Origin: Chitinophagaceae bacterium
Lineage (GTDB): Bacteria > Bacteroidota > Bacteroidia > Chitinophagales > Chitinophagaceae
Assembly (NCBI GenBank): GCA_016721085.1
Contig: JADKJI010000001.1
Coordinates: 1-64,000 of the forward strand
Length of the DNA: 64,000 nucleotides
Direction of reading: 5' to 3'
The notes under the pieces were generated by a model. That model made no database searches and had not been told where the DNA came from. It saw nothing but the letters and a program-made list of their open reading frames with translations. A program made the translations under genes and the position numbers. Shown in pieces: positions 27,082 to 36,300 of this stretch. Positions within the stretch are counted from its first letter, which is position 1. Every line of letters starts with the position of its first letter.

Positions 27082-28374
27082 ATGAAAACAATATTGATGA
27101 CAGCTTATGCCATCAATCCTTACAAAGGATCGGAAGAGGGAACTGGCTGGAACCTGGTTTGCCAATCGGCGCGTAACCATAAGGTAATAGCCATTACCCG
27201 TAAGAATAACAGTGAACCAATACAGCAATATATTTCAGAGCATCCTGAAATGAAATATCTGTATGATAATATCAGTTTTCATCATTTTGATCTGCCCTTA
27301 TGGATGATCAGATGGAAAAAAGGGCCATTATTGTCTGCGTTATATTTTTATATCTGGCAGTTTTGTATTGCGTTTTGGATTAAGAATAAGAAATGGTCTT
27401 TTGATGTAGCTCATAGTGTTAATTTTCACAGCAACTGGACACCATCTTTCCTTTGGATATTAGGGAAGCCCTTTGTATGGGGACCGGTAGGCAATCATCC
27501 ATTGATACCAAAACAATACATTTTAAAAGAATATGGTTGGAAGGCTTATCTGAAAGACAGGATGCTTTGGATAGTAAAATGGTGCTTCTGGAATCTGGAT
27601 CCATTTGTATTTATCTGTCGTAAAAAGGCACAAGCGGTTTTTTGTGTTAATACACAGGCCGCTGAAAAACTTCGCTTGCCAGAACATAAGATCATTTTTA
27701 TGCCAGCTGTTGCCTCTGAAATGCCATTGCATATTTCAGAAAAGAGTAATGATGTTTTTACTATTCTTTCAGTGGGCCGATTTGTTCCTTTAAAAGGGTT
27801 CGATATCACTATAAGGTCATTCGCTTTATTTTACCATAATCTATCTGTTCTGGATCAGGCCAGGGTGAAATTGCAAATTATCGGCACAGGTCCTGAAAAG
27901 AAACATTTGATGAACATAATTAAGAAAGAAAAAGTAGAAGAGGCAGTTGAAATATTGGAATGGATGCCAAGGAAAGATGTAATTGAAACTTTCCGCCAAT
28001 CTGCTGTATATCTTTTCCCTTCTCATGAGGGAGCAGGTATGGTAGTAGCTGAAGCCTTAAGTTATGGATTGCCTGTGTTGTGTTTGGATAACTATGGACC
28101 AGGTGAGTATGTACCAACTTCTTCTTCATTAAAAATTCAGGAGTCGTCATATAATACTACAATTCTTGATTTCGCTGCTTCTTTGCAACGTCTTTATTTC
28201 GACAAAGACCTTTATAATAAGGAGAGTGCAATGGCTATGGAACATTTTAAAAACGAATTCTTGTGGGATAAGAAGGGTGATGTGTTTAAGAAAGTATATG
28301 ATAACGTTAGTCGTGGAACTGGTTATAGTTTGTCGACTGGTATACCCAAACCCTTATTCTCACTGGAAAAATAA
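27082..28374 (+). CDS. Family GT4-like glycosyltransferase
   Basis: 430 aa from the ATG at 27082 (an upstream TTG at 27073 adds only three residues). The N-terminus TILMTAYAINPYKGSEEGTGW is the typical GT4 donor/acceptor loop with a conserved glutamate. KPFVWGPVGNHP and a short hydrophobic stretch follow. The C-terminal domain contains FTILSVGRFVPLKGFDITIRSF, then LFPSHEGAGMVVAEALSYGLPVLCLDNYGPGEYV, the E-x7-E site. It is predicted to transfer a hexose during repeat-unit assembly. Seven nucleotides separate its stop from the next start. Confidence 0.85.
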   Translation: MKTILMTAYAINPYKGSEEGTGWNLVCQSARNHKVIAITRKNNSEPIQQYISEHPEMKYLYDNISFHHFDLPLWMIRWKKGPLLSALYFYIWQFCIAFWIKNKKWSFDVAHSVNFHSNWTPSFLWILGKPFVWGPVGNHPLIPKQYILKEYGWKAYLKDRMLWIVKWCFWNLDPFVFICRKKAQAVFCVNTQAAEKLRLPEHKIIFMPAVASEMPLHISEKSNDVFTILSVGRFVPLKGFDITIRSFALFYHNLSVLDQARVKLQIIGTGPEKKHLMNIIKKEKVEEAVEILEWMPRKDVIETFRQSAVYLFPSHEGAGMVVAEALSYGLPVLCLDNYGPGEYVPTSSSLKIQESSYNTTILDFAASLQRLYFDKDLYNKESAMAMEHFKNEFLWDKKGDVFKKVYDNVSRGTGYSLSTGIPKPLFSLEK

Positions 28375-28381
28375 TGACAGT

Positions 28382-29521
28382 ATGAAAAAGAATCGAATTA
28401 TAGCCGTTCATCTTTTAAATGATTTTAGTGGCAGCCCATTTGTGTTAAGGCAATCATTAGAAGCTTTGTTAAAAAAGGGGTATGAAGTTGAGCTTCTTAC
28501 AGCTACTCCAGGGGATGCTGGTTTTTTAAGCGATATAGAAGGGGTTACTACATTTCCTTTATTCTATAAATGGAGCCCCAATAAATGGATGACCTTGCTT
28601 CTGTTTTTATACAGTCAGCTTTACTTATTCTTTAAAGTTCTATTCAAAGCACATAGGAGTGATATCGTTTATGTTAATTCATTGCTTCCATTTGGTGCTG
28701 CAATTGGAGCAAAAATAAAAGGTGCCAAAGTTCTTTATCATATTCATGAAGTATCGATAAAGCCTGCTATATTGAAGAAGTTCTTATTAGCTATTGCTGA
28801 TTTTACAGCTTCAAAAGGGATTTTTGTTTCGCAAGATCTTCAGCAAAGAACAAGATTCAAAAGCAATTCAGCTGTTGTCTATAATTCGCTTCCGGCGTCA
28901 TTCATACAGGAAGCGATGACTGCTAAAAAGAAATCAGATTCCAATTTTTCCATTTTGATGATCTGTTCTCTAAAGAAATACAAAGGGGTTGATGAGTTTG
29001 TGGAAATAGCGAGAAGATTACCCCGGTTTAATTTCACGCTTGTATTGAATGCTTCCTTGCCCGAAATTGATACCTACTTCATGGAAATGAAAGTTCCAGC
29101 TAACCTTGAACTGATTCCTTCTCAAAAAAATGTACATCCCTTTTATCAACAAGCTGATGTGGTAATGAACCTATCACGCCCAGATGAATGGGTGGAAACT
29201 TTTGGCATGACCATTCTTGAAGCTATGTACTACGGTAAGCCTGTTATAGTGCCTCCTGTGGGTGGTGTTATTGAACTAGTGACGCCCGGAAGAGAAGGAT
29301 ATCGAATATCAGGTAGCCAGGTGAATGAGATAGCAGAGAAGCTGCAATTGATGGCAACAAGTCCCACATATTACCGTCAACTATCAGTGAATGCCCAAAT
29401 GAAAGCCCGACAATTTTCGCCGGCTGTTTTCTCAGAAAGCATAGTATTCCAAATAGAGGAATTAAGGCCGGTTTCTGCAAAGCATAGCTATTCAAAAGCA
29501 GTACAATTGGGTCTTTTTTGA
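28382..29521 (+). CDS. Family GT4-like glycosyltransferase
   Basis: 379 aa from the ATG at 28382; the frame is open further upstream, but that part overlaps the previous gene and is not coding-like. The start MKKNRIIAVHLLNDFSGSPFVL is a GT4-type N-terminal loop. VNSLLPFGAAIGAKIKGAKVLYHIHE follows, then the C-terminal nucleotide-sugar domain FSILMICSLKKYKGVDEFVEIA and VNLSRPDEWVETFGMTILEAMYYGKPVIVPPVGGVIEL. Probable role in repeat-unit assembly. Confidence 0.85.
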   Translation: MKKNRIIAVHLLNDFSGSPFVLRQSLEALLKKGYEVELLTATPGDAGFLSDIEGVTTFPLFYKWSPNKWMTLLLFLYSQLYLFFKVLFKAHRSDIVYVNSLLPFGAAIGAKIKGAKVLYHIHEVSIKPAILKKFLLAIADFTASKGIFVSQDLQQRTRFKSNSAVVYNSLPASFIQEAMTAKKKSDSNFSILMICSLKKYKGVDEFVEIARRLPRFNFTLVLNASLPEIDTYFMEMKVPANLELIPSQKNVHPFYQQADVVMNLSRPDEWVETFGMTILEAMYYGKPVIVPPVGGVIELVTPGREGYRISGSQVNEIAEKLQLMATSPTYYRQLSVNAQMKARQFSPAVFSESIVFQIEELRPVSAKHSYSKAVQLGLF

Positions 29522-29522
29522 C

Positions 29523-29557
29523 ATTCCATATTTTGGAATACACCTCCAATAATTGGA
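29523..29557. promoter_or_regulatory. Two adjacent short palindromes between glycosyltransferase genes
   Basis: ATTCCA-TATTT-TGGAAT (29523-29539) and TCCAA-TAA-TTGGA (29545-29557) lie side by side immediately after the stop of one glycosyltransferase and about 60 bp before the next start. They share a TCCA/TGGA core spaced by roughly two helical turns. They could be operator half-sites or RNA hairpins; no T-run follows. Confidence 0.3.
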
Positions 29558-29617
29558 AAGCAGCCATCTTAAACCATTCCTAAGGCTCTGTAAAACAAGC
29601 ATATGTGATTTGGCATA

Positions 29618-30865
29618 ATGATGGATTCCAGTCTTGAAAACAGAGAATATATGACTGGAAAGAAAAAGCTGGCAATCATTGGAACAGTTGGATTGCCTGC
29701 CCGTTATGGTGGTTTTGAAACCCTTACTGAACACCTGGTAAAGCAGTTGGGAGATCAGTATGAAATTACGGTTTATTGCAGCGGAAAAAAATACCCCAAA
29801 GAAACTCGTAAGAATGAGTATTTAGGCGCCAGATTGAAATATCTGCCATTGCAGGCAAACGGCTTGCAAAGCATTCCTTACGACACCATTTCCATTCTTC
29901 AATCTTTGTTTTATGCAGATGTTCTCCTTATTCTCGGAGTTGCAGGTGCATGGGTATTGCCATTTGTAAAACTGTTTACAAAAAAGAAAATCATTATTTC
30001 TATAGATGGAGTGGAATGGAAGCGTGATAAATGGAGTAAGATTGCCCGTTGGTATTTATGGTGGGCAGAAAAGATAGCAGTAAAATACTCTCATGCCGAC
30101 ATTTCTGATAATGAATCCATTCAGGATTATACAGCAGTCCGATATGGTACTTTGAGTAATATCATTGAGTATGGTGCTGATCATACAATCAATGTAAAGC
30201 CAACACCTGCCGATAAAGAAGCTTACCCTTTTCTAAATAAGCCTTATGCATTTAAGGTTTGTCGCATAGAACCAGAGAATAATATTCATATAGTATTGGA
30301 AGCTTTTTCTCAAATGCCGAAATATACATTGGTTATGATCGGTAACTGGAAAAACAGTGAGTATGGTGCTGACCTGAAAAAGCGTTATTCCTTATTCCCC
30401 AATCTACTTTTACTGGATCCTATTTACGATCAACGCAAGTTGGATCTGATAAGAGGAAACGCCTATGTGTATATCCATGGACATAGTGCTGGTGGCACAA
30501 ACCCATCATTAGTGGAAGCTATGTATCTGGGATTGCCGATACTGACATTTGACGTTTCATATAATAGGACCACAACTGAAAATAAGGCATTCTATTTCAA
30601 GAATGCACAGGATATAGTTCAGATAATCGAGAATACACGTTTGAGTGAATTACGCATTAGAAGTGCACAAATGAAGGAAGTAGCCGATAGAAGATATACC
30701 TGGTCGGTAATTGCCCAGAAGTATGATTTCTTAGTGAAAAGTGTGTTGGTGAATAAGAAAAAGATTTCTGTAAAACCTGCAGTATCGGATATTTCAAATT
30801 CAAGTTTGCTGGAGTTAGGCGTAGCCCATCTTCAGTCTCCCTCTTTATTTTACGAAAAAAGATAA
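29618..30865 (+). CDS. DUF1972/rhamnosyltransferase-like glycosyltransferase
   Basis: 415 aa (or 404 if the ATG at 29651, giving MTGKKKLAIIG, is used; both are plausible and neither has a clear ribosome site). The N-terminal motif LAIIGTVGLPARYGGFETLTEHLV is the signature of the DUF1972 family, associated with rhamnosyl and related transferases in capsule and EPS loci. Then come IISIDGVEWKRDKWS, a Walker-like ADISDNESIQDY and the donor domain CRIEPENNIHIVLEAF and HGHSAGGTNPSLVEAMYLGLPILTFD. It is the last glycosyltransferase in the locus, 8 bp before the initiating transferase gene. Confidence 0.85.
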   Translation: MMDSSLENREYMTGKKKLAIIGTVGLPARYGGFETLTEHLVKQLGDQYEITVYCSGKKYPKETRKNEYLGARLKYLPLQANGLQSIPYDTISILQSLFYADVLLILGVAGAWVLPFVKLFTKKKIIISIDGVEWKRDKWSKIARWYLWWAEKIAVKYSHADISDNESIQDYTAVRYGTLSNIIEYGADHTINVKPTPADKEAYPFLNKPYAFKVCRIEPENNIHIVLEAFSQMPKYTLVMIGNWKNSEYGADLKKRYSLFPNLLLLDPIYDQRKLDLIRGNAYVYIHGHSAGGTNPSLVEAMYLGLPILTFDVSYNRTTTENKAFYFKNAQDIVQIIENTRLSELRIRSAQMKEVADRRYTWSVIAQKYDFLVKSVLVNKKKISVKPAVSDISNSSLLELGVAHLQSPSLFYEKR

Positions 30866-30873
30866 ACAAGTTT

Positions 30874-31956
30874 ATGAGCCAGATAATTATAGAAGCAGCA
30901 ATAGTTGGCATGTGCGCCTTGGTAATTGCAATGATGTTGATACCATTGATAGTTAAGTATAGCGAGAAGCTAGGACTAATGGATAAGCCTAATCACCGGA
31001 AGGTGCATGCTAAACCAATACCAGTAATTGGAGGGATATCAATTGTAATAAGTTCAGGTCTTTCATTGCTTCTTAGTAAAACAGCCCTGCAATTATTAGT
31101 TCAATTTCCAGTTCTGTTAAGTGGAAGTGTGTTGCTTTTCATTATTGGTGTTTGGGATGATCGTAAGAATGTTAGACCAATATACAGGTTGGCTCTGCAA
31201 CTATTATGTGCATCTGCAATAGCTGCCAGCGGCATAAGACTCACTTCTATGTATGGGCTTTTTGGTATGGATGAACTTACTATCTTCTGGCAATATGCAA
31301 TCACTATTCTAATAATTACTGGAGTTACTAATGCGTTCAATCTTATGGATGGTATTGATGGACTTGCCGGGGGTATCGCATTTATTAATCTTTTAATATT
31401 GGCGGCTCTGAGTTGGATGCTTAATCAGTATGAAGTTTTTATTTTGCTGGTAGCCATTAGTGGTGCTTTGGTAGCTTTCCTGAAGAACAATATCCATCCT
31501 GCCCGGATTTTCATGGGTGATGGCGGATCTCTGATGCTTGGGTTCCTGATGTCTTCAATTGGAATTCTGTTGATTGAAAGTGGTAAATCATCGACTGTTA
31601 TCGATATCAGCTATGTCGTTTTGATCGTGTCTACAATTCTTGTTATTCCAGTATTTGATTCATTAAGAGTTTATGCGGGTAGAATTAAAAGAGGGGAGTC
31701 TCCATTTAAGGCTGACAAAACACATTTGCACCATTTATTTCTTATACTTGGATTAAATCACAAAAGAGCTGCATTTTTCATTTATGGATTGGAGATTGTA
31801 ATTCTAACTCTTGGATTTGTACTACATCAATTTGTTACAATTTCTTTGAGTATAGTAGTGATTGTTGCGCTTTTCCTTTTTGTTTGCCAATTACTTTTAT
31901 TGAATAGTGGTGTTGAAAAATGGACAAAGATTATCCGTAAGATGGAAAATTCCTAA
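30874..31956 (+). CDS. WecA/TagO-like undecaprenyl-phosphate sugar-1-phosphate transferase
   Basis: 360 aa, about ten to eleven membrane segments, of the MraY/WecA/TagO family. It has the early motif MDKPNHRKVHAKPIPVIGGI, the catalytic NAFNLMDGIDGLAGG (acid pair for Mg2+ and substrate), NNIHPARIFMGDGGSLMLGF, and the carbohydrate-recognition segment KADKTHLHHLF, typical of enzymes using UDP-GlcNAc or a similar UDP-HexNAc. It starts the lipid-linked repeat unit by moving sugar-1-phosphate to undecaprenyl phosphate. It may also supply other envelope glycans. The position at the end of the transferase block fits a Wzx/Wzy-dependent locus. Confidence 0.88.
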   Translation: MSQIIIEAAIVGMCALVIAMMLIPLIVKYSEKLGLMDKPNHRKVHAKPIPVIGGISIVISSGLSLLLSKTALQLLVQFPVLLSGSVLLFIIGVWDDRKNVRPIYRLALQLLCASAIAASGIRLTSMYGLFGMDELTIFWQYAITILIITGVTNAFNLMDGIDGLAGGIAFINLLILAALSWMLNQYEVFILLVAISGALVAFLKNNIHPARIFMGDGGSLMLGFLMSSIGILLIESGKSSTVIDISYVVLIVSTILVIPVFDSLRVYAGRIKRGESPFKADKTHLHHLFLILGLNHKRAAFFIYGLEIVILTLGFVLHQFVTISLSIVVIVALFLFVCQLLLLNSGVEKWTKIIRKMENS

Positions 31957-31978
31957 TAACTAAACCTCAACCTATCAA

Positions 31979-33328
31979 ATGGAACCATATAAAATATTCA
32001 TAGTTGAAGATGATCCCTGGTATGGAGAAATACTGGAATATCATTTATCGCTTAACCCCGATTATTTGATTACCCGTTTTTCAACCGGAAAGGAATTGCT
32101 TTCAAGTTTGCATCTGAATCCAGACCTCATTACCATTGATTTTTCTTTGCCGGATTTTAAAGGAGATAAGTTGTATGAAAAGATTGCAGCTGCTAATGAT
32201 AAAATTCCTGTGATTGTAATTAGTGGTCAGGAGCAAATTAGCGTTGCTGTTAACCTTTTGAAGATGGGGGTAAAGGATTATTTGGTAAAAGACGATAATA
32301 CTAAGGATATTCTCTGGAACTCAATAATTCGTATTCGCGAAAACAGCTCATTGAAAAAGCAGGTTGAGTATCTTAAAGAAGAACTTGGGCAGAAATTCTC
32401 ATATAATAAGAGTATAAAAGGTCAAAGTCCATCATTGATGAAAGTTTTCAGTATGATGGAGAAGGCTTCAAGAACCAATATTAATGTTTCACTTACAGGG
32501 GAAACAGGCACAGGTAAGGAAGTGGTTGCAAAAGCCATACATTATGGCAGTGACAGGAAGAAGAAGTCGTTTGTAGCCGTTAATATGGCAGCCATTCCAA
32601 GAGAATTGATTGAAAGCGAATTGTTCGGTCATGAGAAGGGATCTTTCACCGGTGCTATAGCCAGGAAGATTGGGAAGTTTGAAGAAGCAACAGGTGGAAC
32701 AATTTTTCTTGATGAGATAGCTGAGCTGGATATGAGCCTTCAAAGTAAACTGTTAAGAGTGTTACAAGAAAGGGAATTGATACGTGTTGGTGGAAATGAG
32801 AAAGTGAATCTGGATGTTCGTTTAATAGTGGCTACCCACAAAAATCTCGCAGAGGAAGTAAAAAAGGGGAATTTCAGAGAGGATCTTTTTTACCGTATAA
32901 TGGGTTTGCCTATTGATCTTCCGCCATTAAGGGAGAGAGGTAGCGATATTCTAATATTGGCAAAGCATTTTTCTGAAGAATTTACTAAAGATAATAAGCT
33001 CGATAATATAACAATAGCAGAAGACGCTCGTGAAAAGTTGATGCGTTACAATTACCCCGGTAATGTAAGGGAATTGAAAGCTATTATCGATTTAGCTGCA
33101 GTTATGTGCGATGGTAAAGAGATACATGCAGATGATATCATTTATTCTTCTTCTTCCGCTCAGGAAGCATTTACAGTAGAAGAAAAAACCCTTCGTCAGC
33201 ATACCTGTGATATTATCAGGTTCTATTTAAGAAAATACGACAATGATGTTATTGCAGCAGCAGATAAGCTTGACATTGGCAAAAGCACAATTTATAAAAT
33301 GATCCAGTTAAAAGAGATTGTTATTTGA
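31979..33328 (+). CDS. Sigma-54-dependent response regulator (NtrC family)
   Basis: 449 aa. The receiver domain (1-120) has FIVEDD at 7-12 and phosphoacceptor Asp54 in ITIDFSLPDF. The AAA+ domain (about 145-380) has Walker A GETGTGKE near 173, ELFGHEKGSFTGA near 215-225 (the sigma-54 contact loop, here GSFTGA rather than the usual GAFTGA), GGTIFLDEIAEL as Walker B, and PPLRERGSDI and YPGNVRELK. The C-terminal Fis-type helix-turn-helix is VIAAADKLDIGKSTIYKMI. It activates sigma-54 promoters when phosphorylated. It sits 22 bp after the WecA-like gene; I found no convincing -24/-12 site (TGGCAC-N5-TTGC) in the intergenic gaps of this locus. Confidence 0.9.
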   Translation: MEPYKIFIVEDDPWYGEILEYHLSLNPDYLITRFSTGKELLSSLHLNPDLITIDFSLPDFKGDKLYEKIAAANDKIPVIVISGQEQISVAVNLLKMGVKDYLVKDDNTKDILWNSIIRIRENSSLKKQVEYLKEELGQKFSYNKSIKGQSPSLMKVFSMMEKASRTNINVSLTGETGTGKEVVAKAIHYGSDRKKKSFVAVNMAAIPRELIESELFGHEKGSFTGAIARKIGKFEEATGGTIFLDEIAELDMSLQSKLLRVLQERELIRVGGNEKVNLDVRLIVATHKNLAEEVKKGNFREDLFYRIMGLPIDLPPLRERGSDILILAKHFSEEFTKDNKLDNITIAEDAREKLMRYNYPGNVRELKAIIDLAAVMCDGKEIHADDIIYSSSSAQEAFTVEEKTLRQHTCDIIRFYLRKYDNDVIAAADKLDIGKSTIYKMIQLKEIVI

Positions 33329-33398
33329 TAAAATCGGGGAGAATGTTTAGGGTAGTCAATATGATATTGGATTGCCAGGTCGCTAGTAAAATCAGTTT

Positions 33399-36300
33399 AT
33401 GCATCAGCAACAACTACATTTCTCTATTCAGCAGTTCAACAGGATATCTCCTTTTTTTATCATTCTAGATAAAGAAATGAAAGTTGTTGAATGTGGTAGT
33501 TCTATTAAAAAACTGATGCCCTTAGTTTCTGATTCTTTCTTTTCTGATTTTTTCCGTTTAGTCAGACCTACATTTGACTTACCCGACTTTGAATCTATTT
33601 CGGGTTTTTCCAATCAGCTTTTTGTATTGGAATGCAACAATGAGAATAAGACCCTTCTCAGGGGTCAGGTAGAAATTCTCAAAGAAGAAGGTCTTCTTTT
33701 ATTTATTGGTAGTCCATGGTTTAAGTCTATTGATGATTTGTCAACCAATCATTTATCTTTTACTGATTTTTCCATAAAAGATCCAATGATTGATATGCTG
33801 AACGTGCTGAAAACTCACGAGATTGTATCAAATGATATTAAGGAAATTATAGACAGTCTTAATCAGCAAAAAAAGCAATTATTAAAGGAAAGAAAGGAAT
33901 TGCAACGATTATCCTTAGTAGCCATGGCTAATTCTAATGGCGTGGTATTTAATAATAACCGAGGGGAAATAACTTACGCAAATGAAGGGTTTGCTTTGAT
34001 GACCGGCTTTGCTATTGAGGAAATGCTGGGACGCACTCCAGTTTCTTTATGTGTAGGTCCCAATACTGATCCAGTTCAGGTTGAAGAAATAATTGGGCAC
34101 TTTAAAAGGAATGAAAATTATACCATGGAAATAGTGCTGCATAGAAAAGATGGCACTTGGTTCTGGGCAAGATCAAAGGGGCAAGCTGTTCTGGATGAAA
34201 AAGGCGAGCTAATCGAATATTTTACTATTGTAGAAGATATATCTGAAGAAAGAAAAAGGATTGAGGAAATCAAGGTATTGTCAACAATTGCCGAAAAAAG
34301 CAGACTTGCAATTATAGTTACAGATGCTGATAGGAACATTTCATGGGTCAACGAGAGTTTCACAAAGATAACAGGGTTTATTCGAGAGGAATGTATTGGA
34401 AATAATCCTAGGGTATTATTATCCGGACCAATGACAGATAACCGAAATCTTGATGAACTAAAGGCAAAAATTGAAAGTCTGGAGGAGTTTGATACAGAAC
34501 TTGTTAATTACAGAAAAAATGGTCAGCCTTACTATGCTAGATTGCATGGACAGGCGTTAACGAATTCGAATGGGGAAATTACTGGCTACTTTGCGATACA
34601 TGAGGATATTACTATTGAAAAGGAATCCATACAAAAGAATAAGGAAGCAGATGAACGTTTACGGAAAGCGCTGGATAAAATAGGCGATAATGTTTGGGAA
34701 CATGATTATCGAACAGAAGTGACTTCTTTTTCAAAAAAATTCAATCCTTTATTAGGAATAGAAATCTGTAATGAAGCGGATAATGCCAGAATATGGTGGG
34801 ATAGTATTTATGATAATGATCGCCTTGTTTTAAAACAAATAGATAATAAGTTAAGGCTTGGAGAAATTGAGTCGCATTCAACAGAATATAGGGTTGTACA
34901 TGCCGACGGCTCGAGAAAATGGGTTCTTGACAGGGGAGTGGTTATTGAAAAAGATGATACTGGTCTTCCTTTGAAAATAATAGGAACTCATACTGATATT
35001 ACCAAGATCAAGCAATTGGAAGTGGAGCTCTCCCAAAGGGTGAAACAATTTGAGGGTCTTTCAGAAAATATCCCAGGTGTAATTTTTGAATTTGAAGTTT
35101 TTGAAGATGGTAAAGAGAAAATGAGATATGTGAGTCCATCTATGGAACGGGTTTTTGGAATTACCGCTGAAGCATTTTATGATTTCAATAGGTTTATTCA
35201 TCCTGATGATCTGGATAGGATAACAACGAAAGTAAAAAATACAAGCAGAACACTTGAACCTTATTCAGACGAGAGCCGGTTAGTTAAAAACGGAAATGAA
35301 ATTGTTTGGAGATCGGTTTCTGCCTCGTTTTCTTACATGACTGAATACGGCTCAAAGGTTTTTACAGGGTTCATGACAAACATCAATGAGCAAAAGGTTT
35401 CTGAAAAAGTAATAGAACGTAAGGAAGAAAAGTATAGAAGTATTATTGCTAACATGAATCTTGGCCTTCTGGAAGTTGATACCAATGAAATAATCAATTA
35501 TGCTAACCAGAGTTTTTGTGACATGAGTGGGTATGAATTGGATGAATTGATTGGCAGAACAGCGAGCAGTCTTTTCCTGAAGGGAGAAAGTCTTGAGCTT
35601 ATGGAACAAAAGAATGAAGCAAGGAAAAAAGGTGTTTCAGATGCTTACGAATTGGCCATAGTTGATAAGAATAATAAGCTGAAATGGTGGCTGGTAAGTG
35701 GGGCACCCCGATATGACGATAATGGCGAATTGGCAGGTACTGTTGGTATTCATCTTGATATTACAGAGCAGAAAGCAATTGAAGTTGAACTCATTGCAGC
35801 CAGAGAACAGGCTGAGCAATCTGTTCAGGCAAAAGAAAATTTCCTGGCAAATATGAGCCATGAAATCAGGACCCCAATGAATGCCATTATAGGAATGAGT
35901 AACCAGTTGGATAAAACAATGTTGGATTCTAAGCAGCAGTTTTTCCTGGATACTATTCACTCGGCAGCAGATAGTCTTCTTGTTATTATTAATGATATAC
36001 TAGACTTGTCAAAAATAGAAGCAGGAAAACTGGATATTGAATCTATCGGGTTCGAGCCCAGACATATTGTTTCGAAAGTGATGCAGACAATGAATCATAA
36101 GGCAGAGGAAAAGGGATTGTTGTTTTCCAATGCCTATATTGATCCTGCTCTTTCATCAGTTCTTATTGGCGATCCTTATCGATTTACTCAAGTAGTAGTG
36201 AATCTTCTGAGCAATGCCATAAAGTTTACTGAATCTGGTTCTGTTGATCTTTCTATTAAAGTAAATAATACTTCAAGAAGGCAACAGAATTTTGAAGTGA

